A DNA stretch of 64,000 bases, from positions 5,284,658-5,348,657 of the forward strand of contig OX377206.1 in the NCBI GenBank assembly GCA_947396885.1, read 5' to 3'. Position 1 is the first letter of the stretch. Every line of letters starts with the position of its first letter. The position numbers and the translations under genes are program-made. Shown here piece after piece: positions 46,830 to 59,700 of this stretch. This DNA comes from Heligmosomoides polygyrus polygyrus. Taxonomy: Eukaryota > Nematoda > Chromadorea > Rhabditida > Heligmosomidae. The notes beneath the pieces are model-generated. The model searched no databases. It saw only the letters and a list, made by a program, of their open reading frames with translations, and was not told the origin of the DNA.

Positions 46830-46830
46830 T
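46517..46830 (+). mobile_element. Tandem pair of (ATTT)n-tailed SINE-like repeats (copy B)
   Basis: Counterpart of 11930-12243, with tails of different length (46641-46656 and about 46783-46830). Confidence 0.55.
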
Positions 46831-46936
46831 TACTCATGTCGTGGATACATGGTAACACAGAGATACTAGATGGGACAATAGATGGTCTGCCTATGAAAGC
46901 AACTAGAACGGTGATTTAGTTGGCAGAAATTTCTTG

Positions 46937-47082
46937 GGATCAATCCTAATCGGAGGGGTTGTATGGTCCAGCTTCAGCTGCGGTCCCTGGATGCGAAGGC
47001 TTTCGTTTAACGTGGTTGTGTGGCATAGAGTGACTTTCGAAACTAACACTTAAGCGTTGCCCCTCCCGACTAGGATAGATCC
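46937..47082. mobile_element. MITE, GGATCTATCC family (copy B, second unit)
   Basis: Counterpart of 12348-12493, with flanks ATTTCTTG and ATGTATCG as there. Confidence 0.75.
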
Positions 47083-48309
47083 ATGTATCGAATTTACCCA
47101 AGGGTTTTCTGCAACGTGTAACTTAAGCTCCTACAAGCCACTGTATATCCAAAATGTAGACCTATTTCATGTTTTTATCATAATATGGCCTTTGAGCTTG
47201 AGTGTACGTCTAGAAGTGGGCGCCACCTTGTACATTTATCCACACCTGGCTTTTGCTCTAGTGCAGACACCTACTTTTAAATCGGTTACAAAAATCGTGC
47301 AACATTCTCATTTTGCAGGTTTTTGGATAAATTTTCTGGATGTTATTATAGAGAGTGAGAATGGAAACCTTGAATAATTTGAAGTTGCTACCATTCCTGA
47401 GCAGTAACAATTATACACTTCAACTCCGAAAATTTAACGTACATCAAGGTGCCAAGAGTGCGACATTTTTTTGCACTGTTTGCCAGCATTGATAGTTTGT
47501 TAGCCACCCAGGGAAACGCGGTATTTAGTGTCCTTTTTCCCTAAAATGACAATCACAAGTGCTGGTGTTATCTTAACTCCGGTAATTGACCTTCGCTTAA
47601 CCAGCGGCAGAAGGCTGGATGACCTGTGCTTTCCCTATTCGCAGGGTAGCTGTCGCCATTCAGGGTCTGATCTTTGATCTCTAAACCATCCCATTTCTCA
47701 GTAAAAAAAGGCAATCGAGCGTTTAAAAGAGCTCTTTTTGATTCAAGAGGCGTTTTTGGCGCTGTCGCAATATAGCTGCGCCCGTTTTTCACTTTCACGA
47801 CGAATTAAGGAAGGACATGGACAAATAATGCAAGGATGAATAGGAGTTTGTGGGTCGTGGAGCTGTTCTGCAAAACAATACCGATCTGATTCATATTATA
47901 ATATTTTGTATTGTACAAGTTCTCTGCTGTGAAGATATGCTAAGAGCTCCATGTAAAGAACAATAGCGCCACTGTTTAACGCTCTCTGCGGGCATTGTGA
48001 ACAGTTTGCTTTAATCGATGAATCACGAGCGACTAATCAATATAAGGGCGTCTGTGCGATTTCCTTTTTTTGAATTTTTGCCGACTCTTCCCCTGTTCGT
48101 TCTGGTTTCGACATGGTGTCATTCATGGTAATTCGAGTGTGCAGATTATGTGGCCCGTTCGGCAAACTAACCTTATTTTCCTTCAATTGTGCATTAGCGT
48201 TTATATGCAAGCAGGAGGAGTTTGTAGCTATGAATTAAGATTCAGAAGCGTACGCTGTCTGGTTCTGTCACGAAATTTCTGTGACGGGGGAGGTGCAGGC
48301 CTAGGAGAC

Positions 48310-48540
48310 GGATCTATCCTAGTCTGGGGGTGGGGGGGGGGCAGCTACAGAAGCCAAACAAAAACTAGCAGGGATGGGCTCCTACGGCTAAGAAATTGCT
48401 AATAAAGGTTTTCTCACAGAGTCCTTAGGTATACTCCTCTTTTTAAAATTAGTTTCTTTGCTGCTAATTTTCCCGCCGTTGTCAAAAAAGTTACGTGGTG
48501 AAGTGCCCCTCCCCCCCCCACAAACTAGGATAGATCATCC
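48310..48540. mobile_element. MITE-like element, ATCTATCCTAGT ends (copy B)
   Basis: Counterpart of 13793-14024, with the left end in its fuller form. Confidence 0.6.
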
Positions 48541-49183
48541 GAGGTGCCCTCGTGAATGCAATTCGCGCCAAAGTTGTCTCAATGGAGACGTCGAAGTAGA
48601 AAAACCACCTCAATGGCTTCCATATAGAGAAAGTTCGCTACAGGAGAGCAAAAAATAATGTCTCACTGGTTGGATTCCAACCAAATTATTCTGTAATAAG
48701 TTACCCGCCTCATTTGGGTTTCCATAAAGCCAAAGCATTGAAAAGTATCCCGATTTCTCTATTCAACGATCGATCCATTGCGAGTAGCTAATCGATGTAT
48801 GTTGTTTGCCTGCTTTCTTTTTTTTCTAAATTTTAGACGAGGCTTACCTTCAAATCGCTTTGGTTTCGACACTTTCGACCATTCATAGTTCTTTAGGAAG
48901 CCACATGTTGGCTTTTTTTGTGAACAGTTTTCAAAATCACGCTAACTTCGTTCTCCTCTCACTTCGTTTAGAGCAACACTGACTTGTCACAATATCCAGG
49001 TTTTGTCTCAAGGCAAACCATTGAAAAATTGCATGTCTCGTTTCATATGTAAAGCAATGTCCTAGCATTCTTCTATACCGTCGGATGATTTGTGTAATTG
49101 GGTAATTTAGTTGTAATTTCTAAACACTTGACCGTCTCGCCGTTTTGAATCCGCCCCAAATATTCGCTGCATTTCTGTTTTAG

Positions 49184-50222
49184 TGGACTTCACTCCATTG
49201 AAAAGTTACCCATTTCCCGGTTCGGAGGTCGAATAAGTGTAAAAGACTACGACTTTACAGAAGAACAAAAGCAAGCGCAAGTTTTGATGCAAATGAAACG
49301 AAAAAGGAACATTGCGAATAACAAGCCAAATTACCATAGCGCAAAGGTGATGTCAGTGTTCTTTTATCGATTGAAGGATTTTCTTTTTTTTAAGAGAATG
49401 ATGTGTTTCCTTCCCTTCGTCGCTCCTAGAATACCCTGTTTGGGGTCTCCTGGAAATTCAAATGTATTCATTCCATTACCATAATCGATATTGTGGCACG
49501 ACCAGACCGCGGAATAGGGCGCCGCCGCGCGACCGCGATCCGATCGCAGCCGAATTTGAGATTATATGCATGAATAGCGTTACTGAAGAAATGTTGAGTC
49601 GTCTCAAGACCTCTCAACAACATGTGACAATGATTTGATCGTCCAAATCGATCACCCAACCGTTTTGACCGAAGTTCAAAGAATGTCACGGGAACCTATG
49701 TTACTGCCAAAGAAACGTGGGCTGTTCGCATTTGACATGACTGTGCTTATCAGACTGTTTTAGTTTTGATCACCCGACGCCCACAGTACTTACTGTCGAA
49801 TATCGGACGGCCTCCGAAAATACGTCATCGTCGTGAGTGGTTCTATGTTTTAACTTTATTTTATTATATATCGTTATTTCCTTGAACTAAGACCGTAGTT
49901 TCTAGAAGAAAGTGAAATCGTCGTTAAATTTAAGCTAAAAATGTGAGGACGAGTTTTCGGCGGAAAACTTGCCCAATCGTTGTGGGACCACGTGAGCTCA
50001 AATCGCTGCAACTGTAGAGTTGCAGCTAGCCAACACAATTTTACCAATGAGCCAATGAGTACCAATGAGTATAAGTTAACTAATCAACCCACGTTGACAA
50101 ATTTTCCAGCTCTCCCCGGATTTTTATTGTGCCTAGAATGCAACTGCTTTGCGATCTATAAAAACCTGCCCTACGTTTATCAACACATTTCATTTTGTGA
50201 CTCACTGGTTTCCATTGGATGA
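49184..50222 (+). CDS. Candidate spliced gene with AT-hook-like and C2H2-like motifs, copy B
   Basis: Exons correspond to copy A: 49184-49346, about 49599-49716, 49764-49832 and 50110-50222 (TGA at 50220-50222). Intron lengths match where splice sites are clear (47 bp between the second and third). The exon frames stay open. In the finger-like exon, the first presumed zinc-binding His of copy A (NLPHVYQH) is Tyr here (NLPYVYQH), so one copy may have lost metal binding. The AT-hook-like exon reads SNIGRPPKIRHR. The second donor is GTGGGC here and GTAGGC in copy A. Function and expression are unknown. Confidence 0.4.
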
Positions 50223-50494
50223 CAAAGAAGTAATAGAAGGCAACGTATTCTGAAACAAATTTCCAGAAGACGGATGCCGTATTACAACAACCAATAGGAG
50301 TCTAAGCTTCATATTGTGTCTCGCACCTGAGGGAGAAGCTTAAAATTCCATATTGACACTTTTTTCGGTGCTCTGGGATCAGCGATAGTAAGAACTTCAG
50401 GATGTGGCGGTAGATGGCCCATACCGGTTTCGAATTTCCCTTCCTAGTCTAATCCGGATCTCAATACAAGGAGTTCTTTTTTCATTCTAGAAGT

Positions 50495-50638
50495 ATGCCT
50501 TCGTTGTTTGTTTCACGTTCAACGAAGCGGTATGTTATAGGATCATTATCCATCCAGACTCTGATGTTACGCCCTGATGCGCCGCCGACATGGATTCAAA
50601 AATTTGCCGCGCGCGGGAAAACAATTCGAATCGCGTAG
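50495..50638 (+). CDS. Small conserved frame of doubtful status
   Basis: 47 codons starting MPSLFVSRSTKRYVIGSLSI and ending TAG. Copy A has the same frame at 15970-16104, ended three codons earlier by TGA. The two are nearly identical over this stretch. That may reflect selection or chance, and no domain is recognised. It could equally be an untranslated conserved segment. Confidence 0.2.
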   Translation: MPSLFVSRSTKRYVIGSLSIQTLMLRPDAPPTWIQKFAARGKTIRIA

Positions 50639-51805
50639 AAGTGCTTTACGTGGGATCACTGTTCTTCACTCCACATCGACAGGTTGAGTAGGAACTAAAT
50701 AGATGTGCATCGAAACAATGTCATGCAGTTATTTGGTAAAGAGGGATGTGCAAGGTGAGTCCCTGCTAGGCGAAACTATGGCTGCTCATTTTGACTATGA
50801 AGTGGTGCAACAAAGTTTCGTGAACAGAACAGTTTCATGCTTCCCGATGTCATTCACCGTGTGGAAAATTTAGAAGCATAATGGAATTTCTTGTCATGTT
50901 CTTCAACATGGAAACTTAAGGAACTACAGCTGCTGGTTCTTTTATTTCCACTTCGTTTGCTGTTTTAAAGTCTAATGCACCTTCCATTCATTTAGATGCT
51001 AGGTGTATGGTGAACCGTAAGCTTCTTAGATTGGACACCACTGCTATCAAATAGTTTCCGTTACTTATGTTCACTCTTTTATATGTTCGAAATACATTGT
51101 TCAGCGGGTGGGCAAAAGAGAGGGTCTCACGATACCCCGAAAGCGACAGAAAGGACGTTCGTGTTGTTTGAATTTCGCACGAAGAACTCTTCCCTACATT
51201 TTTTGCATACTTTCAACGGCGGGTAAGGCTCCATATATACATATTTCCGACGCCGAGAGATGAGACGCCATGTGAAGTAACCAATCGCGTCGCTCAATCA
51301 TTGTGGCCACAATGCGTCGCGTCGCGCGGCGTCGAAGTATAAACGCATCCTATGAGAGTGGTCATCGTGGTATCCCATGTTTAGTATGATGTTGTGCTGT
51401 TACGTTCACTAGGAGGAATGCAAGAGATTCAGCAAGTCGTTTAATTCATTATTTAACAGGTTTGCCTTTTCGGTATCCAGGAGGAAGGTAGGTGCTTTTG
51501 AAAAATCTGAACTCGCATGGTGGTGATTGTCGCTTAAATGTGTCTTCCTTACCCTTTAGTACACTTTTGGTTGCTTACTTTGTGCTTTCAGCACGTGCTT
51601 TTAGCTAAGAATATCTTCTGCTTACAAAGTTGACTTCGATAGAATTACTATGCAATTTTGTTTTAGGGATAGCTCGGACGACATAAGGTTCTACAGATAT
51701 GGCGAGGCAAAGCGAAAGCTCGAAAGGGTAGGTGTTTCAAGTCACATCCGCTTTGCTTCCGTGTTACCTTCTGCGTCAGCGGGACACGAAAGCGCTAGAT
51801 ATATG

Positions 51806-52521
51806 GGTACTATTGTACTTATGGTACCCCACTTAATCGTGTTCAAGATAGGTCAATTAGGGGTAATCTGCCATGGGAAGAACGAATATCATAGTCGTTT
51901 TTTGCGGAAATCCCCTACAAGCCCGCTATATTAAGTTGGAATTAACCAAGGCCTTGCGAAATAGCGCGCGCTGGTGAGAGACGCAGAGACTCCGCCTCCT
52001 GTCGATGCGCAACTATGTCGCCGCCTCCCGCCTGCAGCAGAGGTTAGCCAGGATATAAGCCTTGAAACCTCGGAAAGCCTTGAAAGGTCTGTTCTGTGCG
52101 AAGAATTGGGCAGGGGAAGGGACTCCGGAATGTGGGCCCACTACCGCACCCGTGTTAAAATTGCCTTCAGCCAGGTGTTTCCTCCCTTGCCCTACGGAAG
52201 CAGACAGAATACGGATCTGTAATCGAAAAGAGGAGATAAGATGCACTTACATTAGCTGTATGTAGCTAGTCGTCGCGCTCGCAAGGCACGGCATCGCAGT
52301 CGCCCCCCCCCCTCGGGGAGACGCTGCGAATCGTGCTGGTAGGAGACGGAGTCTCTGCGTCTCTTACCAGCGCGCGCTATTTCGCAAGGCTTTAGGCAAT
52401 TCGAACTTATTAGGCATTTCCGCAAAAAACGACCATGATATTCGTTCTTCCTATGGCAAGTTACCCCTAGTGGACCTATTTTAAACAAGATTAAGTGGGG
52501 TACCATAAATACAAAAGTACC
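51806..52521. mobile_element. Long-TIR MITE, 716 bp, with 8-bp target duplication and empty site
   Basis: Left end GGTACTATTGTACTTATGGT and right end ACCATAAATACAAAAGTACC begin inverted arms of roughly 200 bp. Shared motifs include CCCCACTTAATC, GAACGAATATCAT, GTCGTTTTTTGCGGAAAT and GCGAAATAGCGCGCGCTGGT. GATATATG flanks it exactly (51798-51805 and 52522-52529). Copy A has one uninterrupted GATATATG at 17342-17349, which proves an insertion after the duplication. No transposase. Ends starting GG with an 8-bp duplication would suit Merlin or another 8-bp family. Confidence 0.92.
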
Positions 52522-52670
52522 GATATATGTTATAAATCGGCGACAGTGTTATGTGGGCTGCTACGCACTGCACAGCACCCGCCTGCATTGTAGCCGAAAT
52601 ATAACATATACCTTAGCGCAAAGTTAGCATATGTTTCCAGTAAAATATGTGAATCTTTTGACTAGACACA

Positions 52671-53184
52671 TGTGAATTTTCTCTCTAACGTTTCACATTC
52701 TGGCGGAATCCTATCGCTGAGATGGATTGCGCCAAGGAAAGCGCGGCATGTTGTTTTACCGTGCGCTGTACAACGAAAAAATCTCCTCCTAGGAAGGACC
52801 ACCCCCCCCCCTCCCCGCCTCGTATTTGGCCTGCGATTTGCAGTAGTGAGCAAATGAACAACTATTCCATCCTTTCCAGGAAACCCTGGCACCAGTTCAG
52901 CGACCCCGTGGAAATGAAAGGAGTGGTAGGCCTGGGCGGGAGATCCGAATCAAAATCCTGGAATTGGGTGCACTCAGCAGCCGGTACCTCGTACTGAACT
53001 ACCATGCGCCCAGCCCCATAAGTAAAATTTTTAGGAAATCGTATTCAGAAAAAATCCGAAACACAGTTTCGGAATTTTTTTCTGAATCCGCTTTCTTAGA
53101 AATGCTTCCATAAGAGAGCAGTTAACACGAACAAACATGATGTACTGTGGAACCTTACGAAGCCGAAATTGAATGTGTTAAGGA
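52671..53184. repeat. Third partial copy of the duplicated block, left part
   Basis: 52680-52830 matches 35325-35470, including a C run. 52850-53180 matches about 3800-4240 of copy A (SINE-like repeat, then GGAACCTTACGAA). The block resumes at 60685, so the LTR element split it. It lacks the segment corresponding to about 4330-5035 of copy A, which holds exon 4708-4782. Confidence 0.75.
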
Positions 53185-53189
53185 TCTAC

Positions 53190-53474
53190 TGTAACCATGT
53201 GTTGTATGTGTAGTCGGCCCTATGTTGTGTGTCGTAGATCTCGGTGTATGAGTCGTGTTCTCGGTTTGAACTATTTCGTCGATCTCGAAACTATTGGCGC
53301 GCGCGGGAAACTGCGCATATAAGGCGGCAGGTCGATGGGCTTGCTCGCTTGTTCTGTTGTCAGAGGATCTCCTCTGGTCTATTGTTTTCACTTCGATAAA
53401 CGCTTATTAACCGGCTGTTAATTGATCCTGCGGTGGTACCCAGGAGAAATTACTTCTAGACGTTCGGTAACAAC
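53190..53474 (+). repeat. 5' LTR
   Basis: 285 bp, starting TGTAACCATGTG and ending GGTAACAAC. A TATAAG promoter-like motif is at 53318-53323. I see no difference from the 3' LTR. The exact 3' boundary is uncertain by one base. Confidence 0.93.
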
Positions 53475-53475
53475 T

Positions 53476-53493
53476 TGGGGGCCGAACCGAACC
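53476..53493 (+). promoter_or_regulatory. Putative primer-binding site
   Basis: TGGGGGCCGAACC starts one base after the LTR. TGG matches a tRNA CCA end, and the rest resembles the complement of an acceptor stem and T-arm. The tRNA was not identified. Confidence 0.6.
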
Positions 53494-53787
53494 TCCAAAA
53501 ACGAATCGATCGCTAGTGCGCCAAAGGCCACAACATCGATTTGTTGGATTCTTCTTGAAAGAGCGCGCCAGTGGCCGCTAGAGTGCAAAAAGGGATACTA
53601 CATCAAGTGAAAGGGTGCGCCTTCGGCCACTAGTGATCGGTTTCGAAAGAGATTAACGCGCGTCGGTGACCGCGAGGTTAACTAAAATAAGAAGCCTTGC
53701 AAACGAGCACTTCTCCGCTTGATCCGTCCGCCAACGTTCTGCGTGTTGTTCTCGTTCGTACGTTGCGCTTGTTTGATTCACGGAACT
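53494..53787 (+). other. Untranslated leader of the gypsy element
   Basis: Lies between the primer-binding site and the first ATG. The main frame is open back to 53719 without an ATG. A repeated AAAAACG/AAAGGG-type purine content suggests a packaging leader, but no specific signal was identified. Confidence 0.45.
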
Positions 53788-56700
53788 ATGACGAGCACTG
53801 ATGAATTTCAGATGGACTCGCAGTTTCCGCCAGAGTCGGTCGAGCAAGGTGAGAACAGAAGACCGAGGCAGATGGACGCGCACCAAAAGCCAGACGAGGT
53901 GAGGTCCTCATACGGGGCAACAGAAGAATTGGTCAAGGATACCATTAGGGCAATAGACCTGGTGAAAGTGATATGCGAAAAGGGGGTTAGCAAAGTCCTA
54001 CGTCTAGGCGACCCGAGAAGGGACGAAATAATGTCCCCTATAGAAGAACAACTCAGATTAGTGAGCGAAAAAGTCAACACTCTAGTGTTTGAGCATTTGA
54101 TTGGCTCAGCAGGCAGTACACAGGTGTTGAATGACATAGAACCTGAGGTAGTAGAAATTTTGGTGGCCGCTCAGCTAACCAAGGCGAGCCAATTAGAGCG
54201 TTGCTTAGATAGGAAGATAGAACAAACCCGCATGTTGAGCGCTCTAGGTGTAGCGATGAATTGCGAGGTGGACGAATTAGAGAGAAAAATGGTAGAAATG
54301 TTGAAGAAAACCCAAACTCTTGAACAGAGTTTGGATGAGGCAAGGAGAGATAACAACAAGCTGTCTTTGCAGGTCGAGAATCTCACCAGGCAAGTACACA
54401 CGATGGGCAGCTCGCGTGCGCCGAACACGTACATCGACAGCCAGGAAGAAGACACCGACAACGAGATGGACAGTAGCGATGGTAGGCATCCTTGTGACAA
54501 TGTAAAAGACAGGTGGAAGAAGTATAGAAGAATTGCGAATGATATGGCTCTGCATGATGACAATATCGTTCAGATACCGGGAAAAAGTCGGTCGCCAAGG
54601 TGTGCGCAGGGCTGGACCCCGAAGAACTCTTTGCCTACGCTCAAGCACGACTCCAGCAGAAGAGAAGAGGCGCGACATCGATCGGCCACAGGTGAGTTGC
54701 TGAGTGCGGATGCGAGCGGAGTGACGACCCCTAGGAGGGATGAGTTCAGTATGAGAGAGTTCATGCTAGCCACAACACTCCCAGAAGTAAGACCGTTCAC
54801 GGGAAAACAAAGCGGAAGCTTTGAAAGATTTCTAAAGACATTCCTGATAAAGTACCCAAGAACGTACTGGGACGATGGCAGTCTAATCCAGCTGTTCGAA
54901 GGGTTCTTAAGGAAAGAGGCCTTGACAATATTTGAAACGTTACCCCGAAGGATTAAAGAGGGCACCTTTGATGGTGTAGTAAGAGCAATGAAGGAGAGAT
55001 TGAATGAAGATGGCAACACAGCATGCATTAAGGCAATGGCAATGCTGCGAACATTGAAAATGAAGGACGGCCAAAGGGTAGCAGACTTTTGCCTCATACT
55101 AGAGAGAGTAGCAAGTCAAGCGTATCCCAATGAGCCGTCAGAAGTAATAGCACTGCAAAAAGCTGAAATCCTCTACTCACAGTTGTCAGGATGGAGAGGC
55201 AGCTATATTTTGGCAGAAGCCATTGAAACCAGTGAAAGATACGAGGTGTACGACAGAGTGAAAGAAGCAGCCCTTAGGCTAGAAAGAAACCTGGAGAGGT
55301 CCGAAGAAGGACACATGCGTAGCAGAGGGCTGAGGAAGACGATAACGAGTCCGAGATGGGAAGAATACAAAACACAAGAACGGGCACAAAGTGAACAGAG
55401 AGTTCAAGTGCCAAGTAAACAAGAGTGTACATCAGGGAGCGCGAGGCGATGCTTCGGCTGCGGTAAAACAGGGCATATAGCCAAGGACTGCAGAAGTCGC
55501 GCACAGCTAGGAGCTAAGCCGCAGGAAAGCCCCGCAAAAGAAATAAAGTCGTTTTCAACAGCGCTGGAGAGCTGGTTGTGTCTCACGGAGTTGGACAATA
55601 AGGCAGACAGATGCGAGTTCTGGGGCGAAAAACTCGTGATACCAGTAACAACAATGAATATACGAACGCAAGCTCTAATAGACACAGGGTCGGAAACATC
55701 AATAGCCCCACTAAGTCTATTTAAGAAAGCAAGAAATAACAAAGCAGATATAGACACGTTCGTAGAGAGGGTCCCTAACAAGACGGACATTATAATCAGA
55801 GATGCATCTGGCAACAAAATGGAGATTCTAGACTCCATACGGCTGGAAGTAGAGATACTAGGCAAGAAAGTTAAGGTTCCCCTGTATGTCAGCAAAGCGC
55901 TCGATGATGTGATTATATTAGGAACAAATATCTTACGCCAGCTTGGGCTAAGAGTTCTTAATGAAGACGGCAGTATAGACTATCTGGCAGGAAGTAGCAC
56001 AGGCACGCAGAAACACGATTGCCACGCAAAGGCCACTCAGAGAACGTACATACCGCAGGGAGGAGTGAAAACAGTGACCGTTCAGTGCGATAAAGTGGGT
56101 ACAGCCTGTGTTCTTTGGTCCGAAAGTGAGTACATAGGAAATGGGATTTGCCAGCCAAACGAGCAAGGCAATGTAGAAATCCCAGTGATGAACACATCGG
56201 CGGAGCCGCTGATTTTGCAAAAAGGCCAGATTGTAGGAAACCTCGAAAACGTCGACTGGTTGGAAAGCAAATGGCTAAAATCGGCGTCAAACCTGTTGGA
56301 ATTGCTCCCCACAAGCGAGTCAGACGCAGTCGATGGACAAAGGATGACAAAGCTCCTTACCACTATAAACACCACGGGTGAGCATCCGAGAGAACTGTTA
56401 GAGTTAGTTCAAAAATACAGCAATGTATTTGCGGTCGAGGATTCCGAGTTAACGCAGACAGATTTAGTGCTGCATGAAATTGACACAGCAGGAAATGCAC
56501 CCATTAGGTTGAAAGCAAGGCCTGTTCCGATAGGAGCTCGTCAGGAATTTAAGAAAATCATAAAGAATTTAGAGGAAAGAGGCATCGTCGCTAAAAGTCA
56601 GTCGGAATGGTCATCTCCTGTCGTACTGGTCAGGAAAAAAGATGGAACTCTACGACTTTGCGTAGATTACCGCGAGTTAAATAAGATCACGAAGCACGAT

Positions 56701-59700
56701 TCCTACCCCATGCCATCAATTGACGTGATGATACAAAGCTTGAGCGGGAAGAAAGTATTTTCCACACTAGATCTGATGTCAGGCTATTGGCAAATAAAAC
56801 TGTCCGACGATGCAAAACGGAAGAGCGCTTTTGCAACAAGTGAAGGACTGTTTGAATTTAATGTTCTCCCGTTTGGGTTGAAGACAAGCCCCGCTGCTTT
56901 TCAGCGCATGATGGACAGGGTACTGGAAAACTGCGGCGTGAAAGATAGAGAAATATTTGTCTACATCGATGATATTCTGATTGCGACAGACTGTCTGGAG
57001 AGGCACTTCGTTGTCATTGAGATGGTTCTGAAAGCGCTGCATAAAGCAAACTTGAAGCTTAAGCCACAGAAATGCGAATTCTTGAGAAATCAGGTTCCTT
57101 TTCTGGGTCACATCATCGATGGTTCAGGAGTTCGCACTGACCCAGATAAAGTAAGGAAGATAAAGGAATATCCGTGTCCCACGACAGTAAAAGAACTGCG
57201 AACATTCCTAGGTCTAGCATCATATTACCGGAAGTTCATTCTGAATTTCGCAAGAATTGCAAAGCCTCTGTATGACCTAACTAGTCCAAAGAAGAGCTGG
57301 AGTTGGAACAGCGCAGAGGAGGAGGCGTTCAGTACGCTGAAAGATAAACTGAGCTCTGCACCAGTGCTAGTTCAACCAGATATTAGAGCAGCCAAGGAAG
57401 GGACACGCCCATATGTCGTCTATACTGATGCTTCCGTAGAAGGACTTGGTGTGGTATTGAGCCAGGAGGGCGAAGATGGTCTGTTGCACCCCATCTACTT
57501 CGCATCTAAAGGGCTAACGAAAGCGGAAAAAGGATATCACATCACTGATCTAGAAGCCCTAGCGGTGGTCTTCGCCTTAAAGAAATTCCACTATTTCGTA
57601 TATGGGATGCACACCACACTGAGAACAGACCACTTGCCATTGACGAGCATATTTAAGCGGAACAATGTTTCAGGTAGAATACTCCGATGGGCTCTCGAAA
57701 TCCAGAAGTATGACCTCGAGATTCAATACGTGAAGGGAAAAACGAATGCTGTAGCAGATGCTCTATCACGCACGGCCATTCCGTCAAATGAAGCATTTTG
57801 CGAAGAAAACGCAGCTGTAGTATGCAGAGTAGAAGGAAATAGCTGGCTACAGGAACTTCGTGAAGACGTCGACTACGCTGCAATCGTAGAAGCGGTCGAA
57901 AACAAGTCGCTAGAAGGTGAAATACGGCTACCAAGGTGCGGAAAAAGATTTCGCGCCGAGGACTTCTTTCTGGAAGATGGATATCTCATGCTAATGTATG
58001 AGGATGCCGCGACGAAAGTAGTCCCAAGATCAAAAAGGAAAGACATGGTCGAGGAAGCTCATAGTGGCGTGATGGCGGCACATTTGAATGCGAAGAAGCT
58101 GTACAGGCAGATGAAGGAAACGCTCTTTTGGAATGGAATGCAAGCTGATATTGAGAAATGGTCAAGAGCTTGCACGAAATGTTTTCTTGCACGAGTACAT
58201 GAGAAGAACACGCCGCCATTGAAGCCTGTCGTAACGACTGCTCCATTTGAACTGGTAGGCATTGATCTGGTGGAGCTCGGTCTGTCCACAAGAGGAAACC
58301 GTTACGCGTTAGTAGCAATAGATCACTTCTCTAAATTTGTCGGTGCATACGCCATACCAGACAAGAAAGCGCGAACGGTAGCGGAAACTTTCTTCGCGAG
58401 ATGGGTCTGCGAAGGATGTCGTTGGCCGAAGGCAATCCACTCCGATCAGGGTACCGAATTCCTGAACCAGGTGTTGTCGGAGATTTGTGAACTCGTGGGG
58501 ATAGAACAATCCTTCACAAAAGGTTATAACCCGCGTGAGAATGGTATCACGGAGAGGGCGATCGGTACAATAACAAGAATGCTGAAGAAAAAGACGACGG
58601 TCCCGGCTGACTGGGACATCCTGCTACCAACGGTTGTCTACGCCTACAACATGGCTCCGCACGAGGCAACAGGTGAAAGCCCATTCTATATATTGCATGC
58701 GTTTGATCCGGGTTATCCTTCCAAAGTCATCCCGAAAGAAAAACTGTCTTTCAACTGTATTGACTACGACGATTACAAGTACGAGCTGCTAGCAAGTTTA
58801 GAGCTTATACAAGGATGTGTAAGAGATCTCAACGAGCAGTACAGAAACAAAATGAAGGAAAAGTATGATAAGAGATACAATGTGAATCACAAAACGTACC
58901 CTAAGATAGGCGACAGAGTTTTTGTGAAGCTTCCACGGGAGAAGGCAAACAAAGATTTCCCTAAACTTTGTCCCGATTTCAGTGGGCCTTACAGAGTGGT
59001 CGAATGTAGCGAGAACTCCGCACTCTTAACCAAGCCACATACAAATGAGGATCCCATACGTATACAACATGATCTCATCGTAAAGTTACCGGCTGAGATA
59101 GATGACACCCCGCTAGAAACAACAACTAAGCGTAGAAGGGCGAAAGTAAAGAAATGTGAAAGTCAGAGACCATTAAAAGACACTAACGAAGTGTTTTGCA
59201 GGTCGACTTCCCATTTCGCGGACAATTCGGCTCTGAGTATTTTCCATGCCTGCTCCGGTACCAAATGCCACGACGATGACGACGAATTCAAGTGTTCGAT
59301 AAAAGGAAAAGTCTTCGGCGACGTTGTAGCAGCAGCTGAAGAGTCGATCCGGTCCTTACCGATCACGACCATCTACTCGCTGGCTCGGTACATATCGATT
59401 TACGAGAGCGAAAAGGACTCAGACAGGAGGTGCTTCTTGATGCGTGACAGGAGGCACAACTTCGTCACCACTGCAGGCGTGCAAAAAGCCTATGTCTTTT
59501 TCAAAAGACACTGCCTTCACACAATGAGAGACCTCATGCGCCACGATGGAAGCGTGCTGATGAGCCGCTATGACGGCAACTGTGGACTCACAATCGAGCA
59601 AGTCAATGAGTTCGTCAACGAAGGCGTACAATACGCCATGGCACACTCCTGGGAAGAGGTGACCATTGAAGGGAAAAAGATGAAAACCCTTCTCATGCTG

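Larger units (their letters stand above)
36374..52670. repeat. Segmental duplication, copy B
   Basis: Direct copy of 1-17460. Its left end continues into sequence (35490-36373) that is itself similar to 32340-33180. Differences from copy A include a tRNA-like foldback at 36949-37187 in place of about 510 bp, loss of about 700 bp near 38990, and a 716-bp insertion at 51806-52521 that is absent from copy A. The right end, near 52670, joins a third partial copy of the same family of sequences. This suggests an array grown by unequal exchange. Confidence 0.93.

Noticed and set aside
54074..55895. Minus-strand frames of 90-175 codons opposite the gypsy gag
   Set aside because: They are shadows of a long plus-strand frame with clear domains.
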